Below the pieces are notes generated by a model that was not told the origin of the DNA, searched no databases, and worked only from the letters and a program-made list of their open reading frames with translations. From NCBI GenBank assembly GCA_025738555.1, contig JAOVFP010000008.1:3286001-3350000 (forward strand): a stretch of DNA of 64,000 bases, in the 5' to 3' direction. Below, one piece after another: positions 12,017 through 25,039 of the stretch. A program made the position numbers and the translations under genes. This DNA is from Cyathus striatus (taxonomy: Eukaryota; Basidiomycota; Agaricomycetes; Agaricales; Nidulariaceae). Numbering within the stretch: the first letter of the stretch is position 1; the number at the start of each line of letters is the position of its first letter.

Positions 12017-13843
12017 TTAAACTAAAGAGTGTTCAGCACTTGAGGGAACATTATATATCCGTGCTTCCCCGTTCATTTGCCGAAGAGTAGTGCGAATGTT
12101 AAGTGATGCTAAAAGAGAGTTTGTGTACACTATTTACACAGTTGAGCCACACACACACTTCATTTCTTAGAGATGGAAAATGCTTACAGTTCCCTAGTAC
12201 CAGCCAGTTTGCTAATCCAAGCGACATCTTGGCCCATATCTTTGTCTTCAAACCAGTAAGATACCAACAGGAGAGCTGGGTTCCAAATTTCATGCCTACC
12301 GTTATAAAAGCTGCCAACTCTACGGAACTATAAACAGGTATATAACTTATATAAATGATAAATCAGAGATGACTAGTATATTACATACGATAGAAGCAAC
12401 CCCGTGTTCACGGTTAAAATAATCAATATCATTAATACTGAATTCGTCCTAATCATTTAATAAAGTCAGCGTAAGTTGCATATTTGAAAGACAAAGGCCC
12501 TAACTTTTTTACTCCACTGCGGTTGTGAGATAGGATCATGCACAATGTGCCAGCGATGAATAAATCCGATATAATTGAAATGGTGGAGTTAATTGAAAAT
12601 AAGGGCTGCTTAGTTGCTCAGCGAGGTCAATATATCATTAATATAACACGTACCTCCTTTGTTGGTCCACTGTACAAAGGTACGTTTATAATGGTTCTAA
12701 TAATTTTATTTAGCGTTCTTTCGGATGACATGGATCGAGAAATACGATTTACTCTTCAATGACATAAGCTTCGAGACCGATGTTAGAATGTTAGTTTAAG
12801 AGTAAAGAAATGGCAGCCGCACCTAGTTGTAATCCTTTATTTTCGAATGCATCAGCTATTGATATCCACAGGAAAATATAATGCTCACCAGCGCTGGCGA
12901 ATGCTAAGATCAGCTAATCAACGGAGAAAGTTCAGAAACATTTTATTACTGTTAAGTCTGTTTACTTACCACAGCTGTTACAAGAACTATACGCATGTAT
13001 CGTTTCCTCTCTCCTAATACTGTTGCAGTAATGCAATGAACAACTGACAACATGCATCTCAAAATGATACACTTACATGTATAAATACGTCTTGCGTATA
13101 CACTTTTAGAAATTTAGCGCATTATTAAAAAATAAGCAATATTTTTGATTGAGGCATACATTTGTACAACGAAAACGATGATGGGCTTAATGGATTTATA
13201 AGTGTCAGTCAGCAAGTTAGATAAGAATTCCAGGACTTGCCGGAATATATAGTTGACCCTGGAGTAAGTGTTATATGCAAGCTGTAAAAGCATATTTAAT
13301 TCGCTTCAAACAAAATCGTACCTTAAATGACCTATCAAAATTCATGTGCTACGGAGTTAACGATATGGAAATGAATAAATATGAAATAAATTGAGTCACC
13401 ATGTCAGGAAAAGAAATGCTTCCAAGTTTCCATAATTCTTCACAAAATAATAGTAGATTAAATCACAGATGCATACGAAGTGGATAGTTCCAAGCAGCCT
13501 TGAAACACTCTGAGCATTTACCTTCAACACATATATAAGTATATAGTTGCCCTTACCATAATGTCGACACCTGAAGTGATAAATGGGAAAGTTTGTCAGC
13601 ACCTGAGACTTGAGCACACGATTCTAGCTCAACATGAGTATAACTCACGGCAGCCTTGATCCAGTTCTGGTCACTACCTGAAGTTCTAAAATATATGAAT
13701 GTTTGTATGCAAGTAGCACCATACAATCTACCAGGGTAACGTGAGCAGAAGATGTCCCGAATCTAAGTTGGAAATTCATACACTGCACCAACTAAAGCTC
13801 CTATGGTAGTGGAAGCAAGAGACTGTTCCAGTTGCGAATCCAT
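12017..13843 (-). CDS. DUF6534 membrane protein, minus-strand paralogue A
   Basis: The start is ATG at 13843-13841 (MDSQLEQSLAS). Exon 1 is 13782-13843 and exon 2 is 13649-13727. Their junction gives V-LYGATCIQTFIYFRTS, the second DUF6534 block. A tiny exon (VSTLW) and the exon LLGTIHFVCICDLIYYYF plus VKNYGN follow, then SFK, GQLYIP, PIIVFVVQ and VYARRIY. The DLFIAGTLCMILSHNRSG block and LILTVNTGLLLS come next, and the C-terminus YTNSLLASLNIRTTLRQMN ends at TAA (12017). After GQLYIP the donor is GCAAGT (13240 downward), so this is a GC-AG intron. All junctions I checked keep frame. The protein is probably a seven-span membrane protein of unknown role. Confidence 0.8.
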
Positions 13844-16399
13844 ATCGCTAGGTTTAACTGTTAGGCCTGAGGAGTGTTGAGCGTAAATGCAAAACCCTTC
13901 TCTTTTAAGTATACTAATATTTACTGAGGAGTGATTTCATCCCATCAATCAGGCACCCGAATGCCAGTCCATCTCAACTTGCATACCTACCCCGCACCTA
14001 CCGATACTAAGCTGCTATCTCTGTAACATGTCTCTGTTGATGGCAGATTCAACTAGCGCGTTCTAGTAGCCAAATCTCTCAGCGATTCCCTAGAACTTTC
14101 TGCTAAGTACTATTCGGATGCTTGTGATGCTTCGCATAACTAATACATAGGTCATTTCAAGTGAACTTTGGTCGCAAAAGAATTTGACGATGTGTACTTA
14201 ATAATACATAATTATCTAAGAGTCTGAAAACGTCCATTCAGTCTCGCCTCATTACGAGTGACATATTCTGATAATGTCCATATGGAGAGAGTACAATCCT
14301 AGACAACAGACAAATTTTATACCATCATTGACAATAAAATTTATTTTTATGATATGATTGATAGGGATCTGTAGACTGTAGATATCACCAAATTTGTGAA
14401 ACACGCACAATCAGTTGAATCTCATCGTTCGAAAGATTGATGACGTCGGGCGTTAATCGCTGCACGAGTGGGACTCTTTCTTATGTAATCTATAGTACAC
14501 GCCGTCGATCGTTGATCAACCGGTCACTTGTTCCATCACTAAATTTGGGAGAGTCTCGTGTACCGTTATAACGCAGTATAATTTACCGTAAGTGGTATGA
14601 GCTGACATAAACCTTACAGCATATGATACTGCAGGATACTGCCATGTACAGCAGCACCAAATTTCGTAATTCATACAGTAGTTCATGCGTCTTCATACGG
14701 GTTAGAGACAATCATGAGGAAGTTATAAGATGATGTTGACAAGATGAGAGTAGTATAAGGTCGGTGCTCAGTTGTACGTGTGTTGCAATTTGCGAGTGGA
14801 AGTATATGATTCATATAATTTGATAATGATATGAACAAACATGAATGTAAAATAAGATATATTGAGCACATTTATTCTATGTACAAGCAAGTACAAGTCT
14901 ACTGTATACTTGATATGAGTTATCTGCAACTAGCTGGGGGTGAATACAGGTGAATGTGAAGTATAAAGTGGTGATATTCTTATCGAGGTAAGCTGGAGTT
15001 CCTGCGCCTATCAGAAGAATTCATTAACAAATTAGCATTGATAAAGAATAGAAGTGTAACTAACATACTTACTGCGACCCAGAATAAGTATATATTCATT
15101 TTCTCCAACTCCTGCAACATTATAGACCAAGTAGGTTGGATGTGGCTCTGTTAGGCATGATTCCAGGAATTCTGAACATTAGCAGCTTCAGATACTACCG
15201 AGTATTCAACATGGTTCAGCAATGACTTACCTGTATCGCTACGTGTGCATAGCCAAATAAAGCTGCAGCTATGGGGAGGGACTTCGTGATATTGAGGGTG
15301 CTGTACAAGAGAGTGGATATCGGCTGGAGAAGTGGGAAGTGGAATGCCCAAAGTATTTATGCAGCTAGAACGCCAAGGTATGTCACACTTTGCATCTGCT
15401 AGGTGATTCCTGTATTGGGGATGCTGAGAGGTATGGGATATGAGGGTATGCGCTTATAATTGTCTCGATTTGGGAGGGATAGGTCCCTGCCGGAACTTGA
15501 ACAGGTGTTCGCTGGTGTTCATACCAATTGTACTCAATTTGTACTAGTACTTAGTCTCGACCCAAGACATCTGGATGATCCACATCTTGTCCATTCTGTT
15601 AAGGTCTGCATTTGGAATAAAAGGGCGCGCATGAGGGGGTTAGTTGAGCTTACAGGTGTTCGGATACTTTGGCAATTCTAAATACGTCTGGTTCAGCCAC
15701 TACGGCATGTTGATCACATTCACGGCTTGTTCACAGCTGCTTTGTGTTGGCTTTGCAGAATGAAACATGCTACATTGCTATCTCAACGTTCAGGATATGA
15801 GACTATGTATATAACTCGTAAGTTATGTAAAATATGTGAATGAAATGATAATCGGTTATAACGCACATCCAACCTGACAAGAATCTCATAACTACAGATG
15901 CACATAGTGTGATATGTCAAGGAGATTGTGATTTTTGTATATTATGTTAGTTCCGTTATTACTAGCTTATAACCCAGTACAACTGCTTCATTATCTTGGG
16001 TCGACCTTGTGAGAAACATACCGCTATATCAGACCTTCACAAATTTAGTGATGTCGCGGCTTCTTAGTTGAAGTTTACTTCAAGTTGTGTAGTTTGTTAC
16101 AGTTTAGAACGGGTAGTCCTGGAACGAGCAGGGTTGTGTTGGTTGGGATTTGAACAACGATCCAAACAATCCCTGGGTCTGAGTGAATGTTCGAGGATGG
16201 AACTCGAGACCTTGAACCATTGGGCATGTTTGAGCCGTGAAGCTCGAGGGTGAGCGTCCAGGGAAGTGCCAAGTGCCTGGCATGTACGTGCACAGATGTC
16301 CAATCTCATGGCATGTGTATGTAATTTTTAGAATGGGCCGGCCGGGTATTAATATTACCCAAAGGAGAGATACTATGTGAGTACAAAACATGAGTGAGC
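13844..16399. other. 2.5 kb upstream region, no recognisable gene
   Basis: The region contains the upstream side of paralogue A and then AT-rich sequence. Short frames exist (15151..15351 minus, 15460..15681 plus, 16104..16427 minus) but none shows a domain, a conserved neighbour copy or a splice series. I cannot support a gene. Confidence 0.4.
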
Positions 16400-16401
16400 T
16401 A

Positions 16402-17588
16402 CAGTTGGGGACAGTCAAAGGCAGCAAAAAAAATCAACGATTTTTTTTTGCCTCGGACTTCTTCGGGATTGAAAGTGGATTGAAATAGCTTTCAATCGGT
16501 ACAACTTTCATGAGATTCCTACAAGCCATTCCGTCTAAAAATGAAAATAGATTTTTTTCATGCCAAAAAATTTGGCCATCTACAGAAAAAAGTGTTAAAT
16601 TCAGAAAAAAATCGCCATTCAACTCCTTTTATTATATTATTACTGATTCCAATAAATGAGACCTGTTCATTGAGCCGTTGTTGAGGAAAAAAAGGAACAA
16701 AATCTGCTCCAACCAGTGCTTTATCAATACTGACAAATATTGATGGTCAGATAAATATGCTATTGGGACTGAGAAGAATAAATAAAATACTGTGTGCTAC
16801 CCAGTTTCAATTCCATGCACACTACTTTCTATTGTAATCTGTTTTGCAGGATGAGTCAGCCTCAAGGACACCCATCTGAGAAACAGAAAACCAATTTGCA
16901 TGGCCTGAGGAATGTTTCTCAGCCCTCACTTGCACCAACTCTCTCACATACTTTACATGCTCACAGCAGTGCACCAGATCTCCCATCAGTTCCACCACAT
17001 GAGGATATCCTAGTTATGTTTGATAGCTTGAGAGTGGACTGGGAGAGGGAAGATTCAGTTTTGGTGAATTCAGATGTAGATGAGGCAGGAGAGCAAGATT
17101 TATTGGAAGATGAAGAGCTTGCAAATGATCTGGTTGAAATGGTAAAGGTGCTGGACAATGCTGATGATGGTGAATGGTTACCTCTTGATGCATGTCCTGT
17201 TGATGTAATTTGGCGGTTCATTAATTGTTCCTGGCATTTCATGAGTGCATATCATATTGGGTTGACAGGAAAAGCTGCAGAGTGGGCTGTATGATGTCAA
17301 AAGCAGCACTGTAGTGTGTCAAAAGCTGCAATGATGGCAATTGAGTCAATTGTATCACATCCAAGATAGACATGTGCTCACGGCACCTCACAGAGCCCTC
17401 AAAAGGTATATAAAATTTCATTATTTTGGCCTAAAATTTTGGCCATCTCAGAAACTTGTGGGAAAAATATTCTAAGTGCATTTTTGGACATTTTTGAGGT
17501 CTCTGATTCTGAATCTGAAGTTATTTTTTCATAAAAAAATCGTTTAAATAGTGTAATAAAAATTGCTGCCTTTGACTGTCCCCAACTG
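16402..17588. mobile_element. pogo-like (Tc1/mariner) transposon derivative, 1,187 bp
   Basis: TA dinucleotides at 16400-16401 and 17589-17590 flank inverted repeats that begin CAGTTGGGGACAGTCAAAGG and continue with GCAA plus an A/T-rich run on both sides. This is the usual end structure of the Tc1/mariner superfamily. Further in, both arms carry similar T-rich segments with TTTTTGG-CC-type words. The interior contains a remnant of a pogo-type transposase C-terminus. The element has very few CG dinucleotides compared with its flanks. It lies between DUF6534 paralogues A and B. Confidence 0.82.
16851..17353 (+). pseudogene. pogo-type transposase C-terminal remnant
   Basis: The frame from MSQPQGHPSEKQ (16851) carries an acidic region (about 17070-17140) and then V-I-W-R-F-I-N, W-H-F-M-S-A-Y and GLTGKAAEWAV. 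That is a block I associate with the end of pogo/Fot1-like DDE transposases of basidiomycetes. A TGA stop (17292-17294) falls directly after it, and the family sequence continues past the stop in the same frame (KAAMMAIESI). No DDE catalytic core or CENP-B-like DNA-binding part is present, so it is a non-functional tail. Confidence 0.6.
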
Positions 17589-17647
17589 TACTCCTCATTC
17601 TAAATTGCTGAATGTCTTGATGTAACAGTTATTAAGTTATTCGTTAT

Positions 17648-19585
17648 TTAAGATTGTCTGGTCTGTTGTCCCATGGACGCTGGAACGGGTAATGACCGAG
17701 TGGTATCTGAGTGCGTAAACAAATCATTTATACTAAATGATGTCCCGGAAGAAAATTGTATATCCGTACTTCCTGTGTTCATGTCTCGGAGAGTTGTCCG
17801 GACATTCAGTGATGCTAAGAGAGAGTTGATGTATACTAATCAGCAGTTCCAATGAGTCAATTTACATCAAAATTTATTGCTTAAGGCCCAGGGAACCTGC
17901 TTACAGTATCCTAGTGCCATCCAAGTGGCTAATCCTGTTGTTTCGGGTCCTATCATTGCCTAAATATACCCACGTTGGTACACGTACAAATTGCAGCACT
18001 AGAGGGCCTTACCACTATAAACCCTGCTATCTCTACCGACCTATATGATAGCATCGTCACGATCAAATTATACGCTAGGTAAGAGATTGATGGTACGCAC
18101 GCCAATAGCAATCCTGTATTAACAGTATAGACGATCAAAATCATTAAAAGTGAATCCGTTGTTCTAAAATGAAGGCTCAGCCATCAGATACATTGTTTCA
18201 ATATACGAAGGTAATACCTTCTTGTGCCACGTCGGCTAAGGGCTAGAATAATACACAGTGTGATGGAAATGAGCAGATCGGATGCAATTATAGCTGAGGA
18301 ATGTAAAGAAAATAGCGGCTAAAAGCTGCTTAGTGTTAATAGACCGCCTGTTAAATGTTGTGCACACCTCAGGTTCTTTCGTTCCTCCATTGAAAACAGC
18401 TAGATTCGTATTACTTCTGATAAATATGTTTAGTATAACAAATTTATATATCCGAGAGATATCATCTAGTACTCTTTATGAACAAATACTTTACCATTAA
18501 CAGAAGTAAGAAAATAGTAGTAAACAGTGTTAGCTTCGCTACATACCAATTTGCAACCCTTCAATATAACATATATCAATAATACTGCATCATAGTAATG
18601 TAACACGATGCATACCTGCACTAGCGGCAGTTAGAAATAGCTAAGTACCCAATGGAATGAAGCTATATGAAACAGATTTGTGTGAAACATATGCTTACTA
18701 TAGCTGTTAAAAGAAAGATACGAAGATTTCTGTTTTTCTGAGGAATTACTGGATTCGGAAGACGTTTGTCATGGAGCTAATCCATGAACATTAAAGTTCT
18801 CTTACACATATAAATACGCTTAGCATAGACTCTATCTCCGAGAAGATTAGCGATTAATGCGAAATATATATTGAAATAAGCTTGAAACACACATTTGGAC
18901 AATAAAGTCTATGATGGACTTGATGTGTAGATCAGCAGAGTTAGGTAAACCAATTTTAAACCGAGAGACTTGCCGGAATATATAACTGCCCCTAGAAGAT
19001 TGAACATACAAATCTTAGTATCTGCTTATTCGTAGTTCCGTATATTTCGCACAAGTCGCACCTTAAATGACCTATTATATGTCGAACTCAGATAAAGGAT
19101 TGATTTCGCTGGCGTGAATACCAATTACCATGTCATGACCAGAAATGCATCTAATTTTCCGTAGTTCTTAGCAAAATAATGGTTCATTAAATCACATATG
19201 CACACGAAGTGGATTGTCCCAAGCAACCTAAAATTCTATTAATCTCTGCTTTCAAATTCATATAGGTAAATAGCTGTACACACCATAATATCAATACCTA
19301 AAACATGTCAATAACCTACATTAGCACTTCCAAGGACTTGACGAGGGCACAAAGAATCTAAGATGCTCACCACAAACTTTATCCACATCAGGTCGGTTTT
19401 TGAAGTTCTAAAGTATATGAATGTTTGTATACAGGTGACACCATACAACCTGAATTTATAATTACATTAGTATAGGAAGTAACGCGCAACAGAGATTATA
19501 TAGCGATTGCTAGAAAATCTTACATGGAAGCAATTAACCCCCCCGTCGTTATGGACGATAGTGCCTGTTCTAGTTGCGATACCAT
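17648..19585 (-). CDS. DUF6534 membrane protein, minus-strand paralogue B
   Basis: The start is ATG at 19585-19583 (MVSQLEQALSSITTGGLIAS). A GTAAGA donor and a CAG acceptor join to LYGVTCIQTFIYFRTSKTD, the conserved second block. The GQLYIP-type exon is followed by a GC donor, GCAAGT (18973 downward), as in paralogues A and F. The C-terminal exon reads Y-I-N-S-LLASLNVRTTLRDMNTG and continues to TAA at 17648, with a polar tail of about 50 residues. The stop lies only 60 bp from the pogo-like element. The exons checked at both ends are open; the middle exons were not all traced. Confidence 0.75.
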
Positions 19586-20511
19586 AGACGACTTGAGAAA
19601 TTGTAACGTGGGATGTTGGTTCTAAAGTTTCTCTCTTTTAACAGCACCAGAGAATGCTTCTGACAATCAACTTGAAATCAAAGTTTGCAAAAGCCAGTGT
19701 AGAGTGGGCATTGCTTCGCCGCTTGCTGATGATTTTCCCAACTATGATTTGATCCCTTTTGTAGGCCAAGGGCCAAGGCTAACCTACACGTGTTTGATTA
19801 CAACATAAATGCAACAGGTAAGCAGTTCGAGAACCGAGCAAAGGTGATTTCCGACTTGCTATGTCCTAGCAATAGTATCTCATTTTGATATAGAAAGTGG
19901 TAGGAATCTTTCATATTTGCGTTAAGATATATAGTATATATATGCATATTCTGCGGTTGCTATGCTCATAGTAGTGACACTTTTCAGCAACACTATCATG
20001 TATTAAACATGGATATCTCTCCGATCCCCTTCCTGTAATATCAGGTATTAAAATTCAACCATTAACTTCATATATATAGTTGAACTCCACTGTGGAGCCC
20101 ACGGATAATATAGTTTAACACCACATTCTGCTTAATTTTCACAGCGTTGCTGTATGGTTTTTGATATCAAGATGCCAACAAGATGCAACCGGCACCGGTC
20201 CTCTATACCATCATTGACACATTTACTTTATGTCACCGCGGTCAACTTGATGCTTATACGCCCTTCCGTTTGGTCCGATGAAGTTGTGTCATTTGATAAG
20301 TTATTTACTTGGTAAATGATTCCTCGCATTATTAATAATCGTCGACTGGTGTTGATAAGATATGCGGAAAAATAAATATATACAGGATTTCTGCGAAAGA
20401 TGGAGTGCTGGAATCATGGGAGGAAAGTGGTTTATGTGGAAACGTGAGCAATCAACGCCCAAACAATTGTTCATTCAACCCCTCCACTGGGCCTTGTACT
20501 GCATGATCCAT
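19586..20511. other. Intergenic region between paralogues B and C
   Basis: There is no gene I can support. The part at about 20362-20511 resembles the sequence just beyond the stop codons of paralogues D (about 25380-25557) and E (about 46420-46578), including the phrase TTGGCTTGGGGT. It belongs to the duplicated 3' flank of the DUF6534 genes. Confidence 0.5.
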
Positions 20512-22391
20512 TTACTGCTTAGCCAGTTGGCTTGGGGTCACCTGTCGTGACAATGATTGAATACACTGATTTGGGTATAGTCGATTTAAACTAATGGATG
20601 TCCCGGTCTCGGAGGTAAATTGTATCCGTGTTCCTCCAGTGTTCATGTCTCGAAGAGTGGGTCGCATATTTAGTGAGGCTAAAAGACAGTTGGTGTACAC
20701 TGTTCGCCCAGTTTAAGTGCATAGTTGACGTAAATGCTTATAGACGAGAAGTTCGGTTACTTACGGTTTCCTATTATCAAGTAATGGGCCAAGCCAATTG
20801 ACAACCTGGGCCCAATTTTTGTCTACACCGAGTCGCCATTAGTCACACTAGTTAATGGCAGTTGTTTCATATCCGAAAGCACATACCACTATATATGCTG
20901 CTATCTCCACCGACCTATATCACGGCATCATGCTTACATGCTGTTTGTACTTAAAATATGAACATTACATACCCGAGGAGCAATCCTGTATTCACAATGA
21001 AAATAACCAACACCATTAGAATCGAATCCGTCCTGATACAAAATATTAACGTTTTCATTCATAGGGAAACTTGAAAGCGGTAACCTTTTTACTCCACATC
21101 TATTGCGAGCGAGGATTATGCACAATGTTCCGGCAATGAACATATCAGACGCGAACGACAATCCGGTGCTTATAGAGAACAAGGGCTGTGAATATGCTTA
21201 GCAAATTTTAACAAACTTATTATTAATAATATGTCGCGTACCTCATTTTCTATCCCCGTAAAAAGAGCTATGTTGCTTGTCCTAATAATTACTGTCAGAA
21301 CCTTTTCAGAAACTGAATTCAAGAAACGACCAACTCTATAGAGACATAAACTTTATCATGAACGACGTTAGAAACTTATATAAAGAGCTGCAATTAGACG
21401 CATTCCTACAAAGTTGCAATCCTTCCATTTTAAAACTCCTTAGTGCACGTCCATAGTAAAATGACATGTAGCTCACCAACAGCAGCGGCAGATAGAGACA
21501 TCTACTGAACAGAATAAGACACTAGAATAAGTTCAAGAGTGCTTCCTTACCGTAGTCATCGCAAGAACGATTCGAAGAATTCTTCTCTTCTGGTTAATTA
21601 CTGGAACCGGAAGGCAGACATGATGAAGCGACCGATTTATTTAAATATAAAGTAACTCACATGCATAAATACGTCTTGCGTATACACTTCATCGGTATAC
21701 TCGTTAAAAGGAACAGCATTTAAAGTACATCGAAACTTACGTTTGCACGATGAATGCCACAATGGGCTTGTTGTCGTTAAGATTTAAAAATTGATATAGG
21801 CTACAAAGCATAAATGACCTACCGGGATGAATAGCTGGCCCTGAAGGAGATGTTAGGCTGCTCGGTGAGTGCTCAAACATGACTCCCACCTTAAACGACC
21901 TATGATGGCACGTTAGAAAAACGTGAAAAAACCAGACCGTCAACAGTAGAATAATACCATGTCATGACAAGAAATGCTAAAACGTTTCCATAATTCTTTA
22001 CAAAATAGTAATACGTTAAATCGGATATGCAGACAAAGTGAACAGTTCCAAGCAACCTGAAATTCCGTCAGCATTTGTCTTATATCACAACATATAACAA
22101 GTGGGATCCTTACCACAGTAACGATACCTGAAATAGTGAAATAAAGATCTTCTCAGTACTTCTGCCCAACGAGCAAGAGAGTAGGCACTCACAGCGACCT
22201 TAATCCATGTCAAATCATGGTGTGAAGTTCTAAAGAAAACAAATGTCTGTATGCAAGTCGCCCCATACAACCTGCAGAATCTCGTTAGCTTATAACTTCG
22301 CACTTTAGTATAAACTTAAAGGTACTTACATTGCTGACATTAAAGTCCCTATTGTAATGGATGCAAGTGATTGCTCTAGTTCCGATGACAT
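20512..22391 (-). CDS. DUF6534 membrane protein, minus-strand paralogue C
   Basis: The start is ATG at 22391-22389 (MSSELEQSLASITIGTLMSA). Exon 2 gives LYGATCIQTFVFFRTSHHD. Later exons give VSLL, then W-LLGTVHFVCISDLTYYYF and VKNYGN, SFK, GQLFIP and PIVAFIVQT. The corresponding donor after GQLFIP is GTAGGT (21822 downward), so here the intron is GT-AG. A downstream exon (about 21180-21090) contains D-M-F-I-A-G-T-L-C-I-I-L. The last exon reads YTNCLLASLNMRPTLRDMN, followed by a Thr/Ser-rich tail to TAA at 20512. All junctions examined keep frame. Confidence 0.8.
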
Positions 22392-23330
22392 GCTGGGCGA
22401 AAATACCACGACAAGCCTGGAGAAAGCGCCGGTTTTAGATGCTCAAAGTTTTCCCTTTTTATGCAAGACCTGGAGCGTGATGAATGCGTGTTACTGACAT
22501 CATGATCATGCATCATTTATGCCTTTGAAGTATAGAATCAATTGTATCATTTCTCCTGACTGGCATGAACTTTTCGTTCGTTAGAATCATATTCCGAACG
22601 TCACGTACATGTAGCGAGGGCCCTCTATCATACTGCACACCACAACATTAGCAGGACTAGTGACTTACTATGTAGTGGTCGGTTTACTATATTCTCAAGA
22701 TAGTGTAGATGATTTTAATAGTATGTAATGTATATTTAGAGCTGTGCATTTAAATGGATTTAAATCTCGAAGTCTGAGTGACTAGTTATGTTCCAAAACT
22801 CCCATACTATATGGCATACTTGTGAATATCATTGAAATAATGGTCCGGATATCATACAAAGCCTATCCTAATATCAGATGGAATATAATATGATCATTAA
22901 CAGATATCCGGAAATACGTCAAGATTTCCAAAAATACGACCACCTTCACGCGATTACTACTTTTACATCACTGCGGTCAAAATGATATTCTTCGGATCTG
23001 TGTCCGAGAATTCACTCTCATGGTATCCAACGCTACCGCCACTTACTGTCTTGTTGCACAGCTACCAGTATGTTCACAAGGTTGTGCCATTGGTGTCTCT
23101 CACTATTAGCTACCAGAGCGCTTCTGATACCTGACATTCCCCTATTTTTGTTATGGAAAAGTAAATGACTCCCTTTAGAAAAAGCTTTGCCAGTGTTTAA
23201 ATTTTAATAGATATGAAGCAAATATATAGGTTGGGTTTCTAAGAAATGAGAACATATTCCCAGCTAACTAGCCACTTGGGTGCAATTGGGTGGTAAATTT
23301 CCCACCGCGCCACCGCCAAACTGTAAGCGC
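22392..23330. other. Upstream region of paralogue C, no recognisable gene
   Basis: AT-rich sequence with no supported frame. It separates the three-gene DUF6534 run from the first SDR-BTB-DUF6534 module. Confidence 0.45.
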
Positions 23331-23380
23331 TCGCCGGCAACTTCGGGATACGGCTTAACCGAACTTTGCCCATGCGGCCG

Positions 23381-23685
23381 CAGTGTTGGCAAGGTCAGTG
23401 TGACCTGGTCATAAAAGGTCACAGTCATACTGGGTCTGGACCAGCCTGACCTTGACTAACGACCGGGTCATGACCCTTTTCAAACAGGATAGAAATCGGA
23501 GACGGAGCAGAGCAACAGGTGCCATACGGCCGGCGGTTCGGATGCTCATGCTAAATATAGTTAATATATCGGCCGCGGAGCCTAGCCAGGAAGACCCTGA
23601 GCAACCAATGACCATTTTTCGAAGAAGTCATGACTAGGTCCTGACCCTACATTGACCGTCATGACCACGGGTCATCACAACACTG
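23381..23685. mobile_element. hAT-like MITE inserted in an SDR 5' region, 305 bp
   Basis: The ends are inverted repeats starting CAGTGTTG. The flanks read TGCGGCCG (23373-23380) and GGCGGCCA (23686-23693), an imperfect 8-bp target duplication sharing the core GCGGCC. Both subterminal regions are dense in GGTCA/TGACC words, as in hAT ends. The same 5' region at 44430-44490 and 49955-50020 lacks the insert, so the empty site can be read directly from the paralogues. It encodes no transposase. Confidence 0.78.
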
Positions 23686-23696
23686 GGCGGCCAGAA

Positions 23697-23716
23697 GTTT
23701 GCAGTGTTGCACAAAC
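23697..23716. promoter_or_regulatory. Conserved interrupted palindrome upstream of SDR copies
   Basis: The 20-bp box GTTTGCAGTGTTGCRCAAAC (arms GTTTG and CAAAC) lies about 90-115 bp before the SDR start in copies 1, 2 (44469-44488) and 3 (50001-50020). It is followed in each by CACGATGATCAC or a close variant. It is degenerate before copy 4. Conservation among decayed copies may only reflect recent duplication, so a regulatory role is inference. Confidence 0.35.
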
Positions 23717-23829
23717 TACGATGATCACCAACAATCCTGTCCGCCGTCCTCGTCTTCCTCAGAACGCCCTTGGATCGTTCTCTCGTCGATATCCTCTGTA
23801 ACATACTAATTCCCTCTAGACCATTCAAA

Positions 23830-24930
23830 ATGTCCTCATTTCCATATCAACTAGTACCATGGAACTAATGACTTGCTAGCGACAGCACTCACCATACTAC
23901 CCGTTTTCTTCCTCCTCTCCACCGACTTCCAAAATCGAAAACGCCAACTTGACCATCCAAATTCACGAAATAAACCGAACGCGTCATCATTCTTAAAGGA
24001 TCAAGTGGTGCCATATGGGGTGTTCCATAGGATACAGTGCCCACGCGTACGTTGATAGAGATGCACACGTCTTCGTGGTGGGACTCCACTTGAAGGAGGG
24101 AATCTCAAGTCAACGAAGTAGCCGATGAGTGCAAGCAACGCGCAGGGTCGACTGATGATACGAAATGGAACAAGATTCCTGGGATTGCTGGAGACTTTGC
24201 GGAGGCTGATGACGCGATCAAGTTGCTAATGGTGGTTGAGACAGGTGAGCCTCGTCTTCCTAAGACGTTGCTTGCTGTAGCTTAGTACTGCTACCTTCTA
24301 CGATATTAGACCAGAAAGCGTCAGACATTCTCGTTTTCGCAGCGAGGGTATATTTTCTACGACTTCTCAGACAGTTACACGCGTAGATGACGATGTACAC
24401 AACGGCGTCGTCACGCCTCAAGCCACTCAAGACGGGCAGCAGTGCTACGAAAGCCCCTCGGCCGTTGGACGATTAAGAAGTGCCGAAAATACTACTGGAA
24501 GAACTGCTACGTCCTGTGCCCAAAAGCTCTTGAGTGACGTAGTCATCTGAGACCTGCATGTCATCATCGCCCTGCGTAGGAACAACTGCAGGCTCTGGAG
24601 AGAGCCACCAGCGAGATGTACAGCAACTTGCTGAAGATGAAGCTGATGAAATCATCTGCGGAGGAGCCATATCATTGCCAGGAGCTATATTTTTTGTTTC
24701 AGCCATATCATTTGTATGATATCCCCTTCTCTTCTTACTGCCCCGCTCACCGTTTACTCTTCACAGACAATATCTAGCTAACACAAGTATCGTAATCCTC
24801 AATAACCCTACTTCCACTGTCGCTTTCATAACTCGCTCCCATCCAATCCCTGTTTGGCTCTACTAAATCGTTCTCTCTCAACTCTCGTCCTCTTCCAAGC
24901 CCTCTCCATCGGCTGCCACAATATCGTTAA
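23830..24930 (+). pseudogene. SDR oxidoreductase copy 1, heavily decayed
   Basis: Homology to the intact SDR at 50122 runs from an ATG at 23830. Just after the first codons there is an extra segment of about 19 bp (near 23858-23877). The cofactor loop region (GASSGIG in the intact copy) is garbled around 23990-24030. Recognisable phrases include F-V-V-G and the DECKQR-AGSTDDT region (about 24080-24170). Exon 2 resembles intact sequence near 24380-24430, is interrupted by about 200 bp of unrelated sequence (about 24475-24680), and ends in exon-3-like sequence broken off near 24930. It cannot encode an enzyme. Confidence 0.75.
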
Positions 24931-25039
24931 ATACTGAACCAAGCGTGAATATCCTACGTATTAAACACGCGCCATCAGGACCACTGTCTGACTCTTTTGT
25001 CGACAACTCGTAGCTAGAGTACAAACAGAAAGTTTGAAG

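Noticed and set aside
24473..24706. Minus-strand 77-codon Ser-rich frame as a gene inside SDR copy 1
   Set aside because: It lies within an interruption of the SDR pseudogene, has no motif and appears in no other SDR copy.
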